The notes under the pieces are model-generated. The model did not search any database. It was not told where the DNA came from and worked only from the letters and a program-made list of their open reading frames with translations. The position numbers and the translations under genes are program-made. A stretch of DNA of 6,558 nucleotides from Bifidobacteriaceae bacterium (GTDB lineage: Bacteria; Actinomycetota; Actinomycetes; Actinomycetales; WQXJ01), in assembly GCA_031265345.1 (NCBI GenBank), contig JAISCU010000018.1, positions 1 through 6,558 on the forward strand. Reading direction: 5' to 3'. This document shows, in pieces, positions 5,845 through 6,558 of this stretch; within the stretch, counting starts at the first letter, position 1, and each line of letters opens with the position of its first letter.

Positions 5845-5858
5845 CGGACGCGCGTCCG
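5845..5858. repeat. 14-bp perfect palindrome
   Basis: CGGACGCGCGTCCG is identical to its reverse complement. It lies 26 bases after the second 47-bp repeat. In such G/C-rich sequence a palindrome of this size may be incidental or part of the same repetitive region. Confidence 0.35.
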
Positions 5859-6088
5859 CGAACAGCGCCGGTTCGGGGACCGGGACGGCGGCACCGGCGG
5901 CGGCATGGCGGGGAGGCGCATGCTGAGCGCACGGCGGAAGCGCAGGTCAGCGCGCCACGCCGAAACGGGCCCAATTGAAGAAAGACAGGAAGCCTGACGC
6001 TCGCGCGAACCGAGCGAGAGCCAGCCCGTGACAAGGACCGCGGAAGGCGGGGACCGCGCGACAGGCTGACCTGACGGCTTCGGAAAGC

Positions 6089-6304
6089 ATGAGGCAGCGC
6101 GACGAGAACTTGCTGGTGGTGGCCGCCGTGCAGGGGTACGCGGAACGTCATTCGATCCCGGGGCACCAGGCGTTCGAGTTGTTGCGGTCGAACGGCGTGC
6201 TCCAAACGGTGCGCGACAATTACGCCACACTCCACACTCAAGGCCTGTGGGAGAGCGCTGATTTCGCCGAGGACGTGATGCGCCTGAAGCAGGCCCAGGG
6301 ATGA
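6089..6304 (+). CDS. DUF3791 domain protein
   Basis: A 71-residue, mostly helical protein covering the whole small DUF3791 domain: an N-terminal helix with VVAAVQGYAERHSI (10-23), the middle AFELLRSNGVL (28-38), and the signature NYATLHTQG (44-52) near the end. Members usually occur in clusters with another short helical protein and, in several genomes, a DUF3990 protein that I recall being placed among ADP-ribosyltransferase-like toxins. An antitoxin-like or accessory role is therefore suspected but unproven. ATG at 6089 has GGAAAG close upstream. A second short ORF begins nine bases after the stop, implying an operon. Confidence 0.75.
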   Translation: MRQRDENLLVVAAVQGYAERHSIPGHQAFELLRSNGVLQTVRDNYATLHTQGLWESADFAEDVMRLKQAQG

Positions 6305-6313
6305 GGCGGGACC

Positions 6314-6445
6314 ATGATCTACAAAGGCAAGGACCTGTCCAGCCTCGTCGCGATGAAGACGGAGTTGATCGCTGCCGAGTTGGCTGAGCGCCTGGGGACC
6401 GACTTCGACACGGCGCTCGGACAGTTCCTCCGGTCGCGGACTTAG
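6314..6445 (+). CDS. short DUF3791-associated protein, probably truncated by an IS
   Basis: A 43-residue ORF with GAGGCGGG (6303-6310) as ribosome site and nine bases from the DUF3791 stop. The product has a helix (TELIAAELAERLG, 16-28) and ends ALGQFLRSRT. Small proteins encoded beside DUF3791 genes commonly have a helix of this type, then a Phe-x-x-Ser-(K/R)-Thr stretch that continues with Tyr and about 25 more residues. Here a TAG follows Thr directly and transposase sequence begins 14 bases later. I infer that the gene lost its 3' half to IS insertion and the TAG comes from, or abuts, the IS end. It could instead be an intact very short gene. Confidence 0.5.
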   Translation: MIYKGKDLSSLVAMKTELIAAELAERLGTDFDTALGQFLRSRT

Positions 6446-6558
6446 GGCCTGCCAGTATTTAACGTTTCGTTTCGGGTTCGGGAGGGGGGTGGAGGGTGTA
6501 GTTCCATTCCCCGTGCCAGGAGTGGCGTTGCAGGACACCGGTCGCGGCCAGGTCTTTC
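6446..6558. mobile_element. end of an insertion sequence, cut by the window edge
   Basis: Transposase coding sequence on the minus strand begins 14 bases after the truncated small ORF, so the IS end must lie between about 6443 and 6458, probably in the stretch GGGCCTGCCAG (6445-6455). The inverted repeat partner and target duplication are outside the window, so the exact boundary is unproven. Confidence 0.4.
6459..6558 (-). CDS. transposase C-terminus (ISAzo13-like), partial
   Basis: Reading from the right edge on the minus strand, one frame gives 32 residues ending in a TAA at 6461-6459. It includes LAATGVLQRHSW and the motif HGEWNYTLHP, followed by a Pro/Glu-rich tail. The HGEWNYT pattern near the C-terminus is, to my knowledge, characteristic of ISAzo13-family transposases, where it follows a segment like the one seen here. 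The catalytic core lies outside the window. The family call rests on this one motif; the coding call is firmer because the other frames give no sense. Confidence 0.6.
   Translation of the reverse strand, partial: KDLAATGVLQRHSWHGEWNYTLHPPPEPETKR

Larger units (their letters stand above)
5428..6088. other. gene-free interval with palindromic repeats
   Basis: This 660-base interval is G/C-rich with long but compositionally arbitrary open frames on both strands (Arg/Ala/Pro/Ser-rich, no motifs), which is expected from GC content alone. It contains the two 47-bp palindromic repeats, a 14-bp perfect palindrome, a 7-bp inverted repeat with wide spacing (GGTCAGC 5543-5549, GCTGACC 5575-5581) and a short direct repeat GGACCGCG (6035-6042 and 6051-6058). 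No tRNA or rRNA features are seen. Confidence 0.5.

Noticed and set aside
5868..5883. CCGGT-TCGGGG-ACCGG hairpin resembling a tRNA T-arm
   Set aside because: No acceptor, anticodon or D-arm can be built around it, so it is not a tRNA.
5387..6538. Minus-strand open frame of 383 codons
   Set aside because: It spans the repeats, runs antisense to the DUF3791 gene and its neighbour, and has low-complexity Arg/Ser/Pro composition with no motif.

Overview
This is a GC-rich chromosomal window, most consistent with an actinobacterium. The evidence is the strong G/C bias at third codon positions, the use of GTG starts, a probably leaderless gene with a TANNNT -10 box seven bases before its ATG, and typical actinobacterial accessory families (VapBC, DUF2975/YozG-type regulator, DUF4143 ATPase, DUF3791). 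No ribosomal or other strongly phylogenetic marker is present, so genus cannot be given. The window reads as accessory or genome-island DNA: small defence, addiction or stress-type modules, an insertion-sequence end and palindromic intergenic repeats, with no housekeeping pathway.

Layout. Positions 1-262 hold no gene I can support. A four-helix membrane protein of unknown family (263-691, +) overlaps by ATGA a 34-codon micro-ORF (688-792, +). A vapBC-like toxin-antitoxin operon follows on the minus strand (antitoxin 1408-1623, PIN toxin 953-1411, GTGA overlap). Next on the minus strand is an exported, C-terminally anchored DUF2330 protein (1803-2963). Divergent from it, on the plus strand, is a DUF2975 membrane protein (start 3164 preferred) whose stop overlaps the start of a 70-residue Xre/YozG-type regulator (3634-3846). 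In front of this pair lie two near-identical 15-bp operator-like repeats spaced exactly 21 bp apart across the promoter, suggesting autoregulation. A DUF4143-type AAA ATPase (4108-5376, -) converges on this operon and has a perfect 18-bp palindrome over its promoter.

The 5428-6088 interval has no credible gene. It carries two 47-bp copies of an imperfect palindromic repeat plus a 14-bp perfect palindrome. At the right edge is a DUF3791 gene (6089-6304, +) followed nine bases later by a 43-codon ORF (6314-6445, +). That ORF appears to be cut short where an insertion sequence begins; the C-terminus of the IS transposase (ISAzo13-like HGEWNY motif) runs off the window on the minus strand (6459-6558).

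The genes look like independent modules rather than a pathway. The points most worth following are the tandem operators of the DUF2975/Xre pair, the IS-interrupted DUF3791 module, the 47-bp repeat family and the palindrome-controlled, apparently leaderless DUF4143 ATPase.
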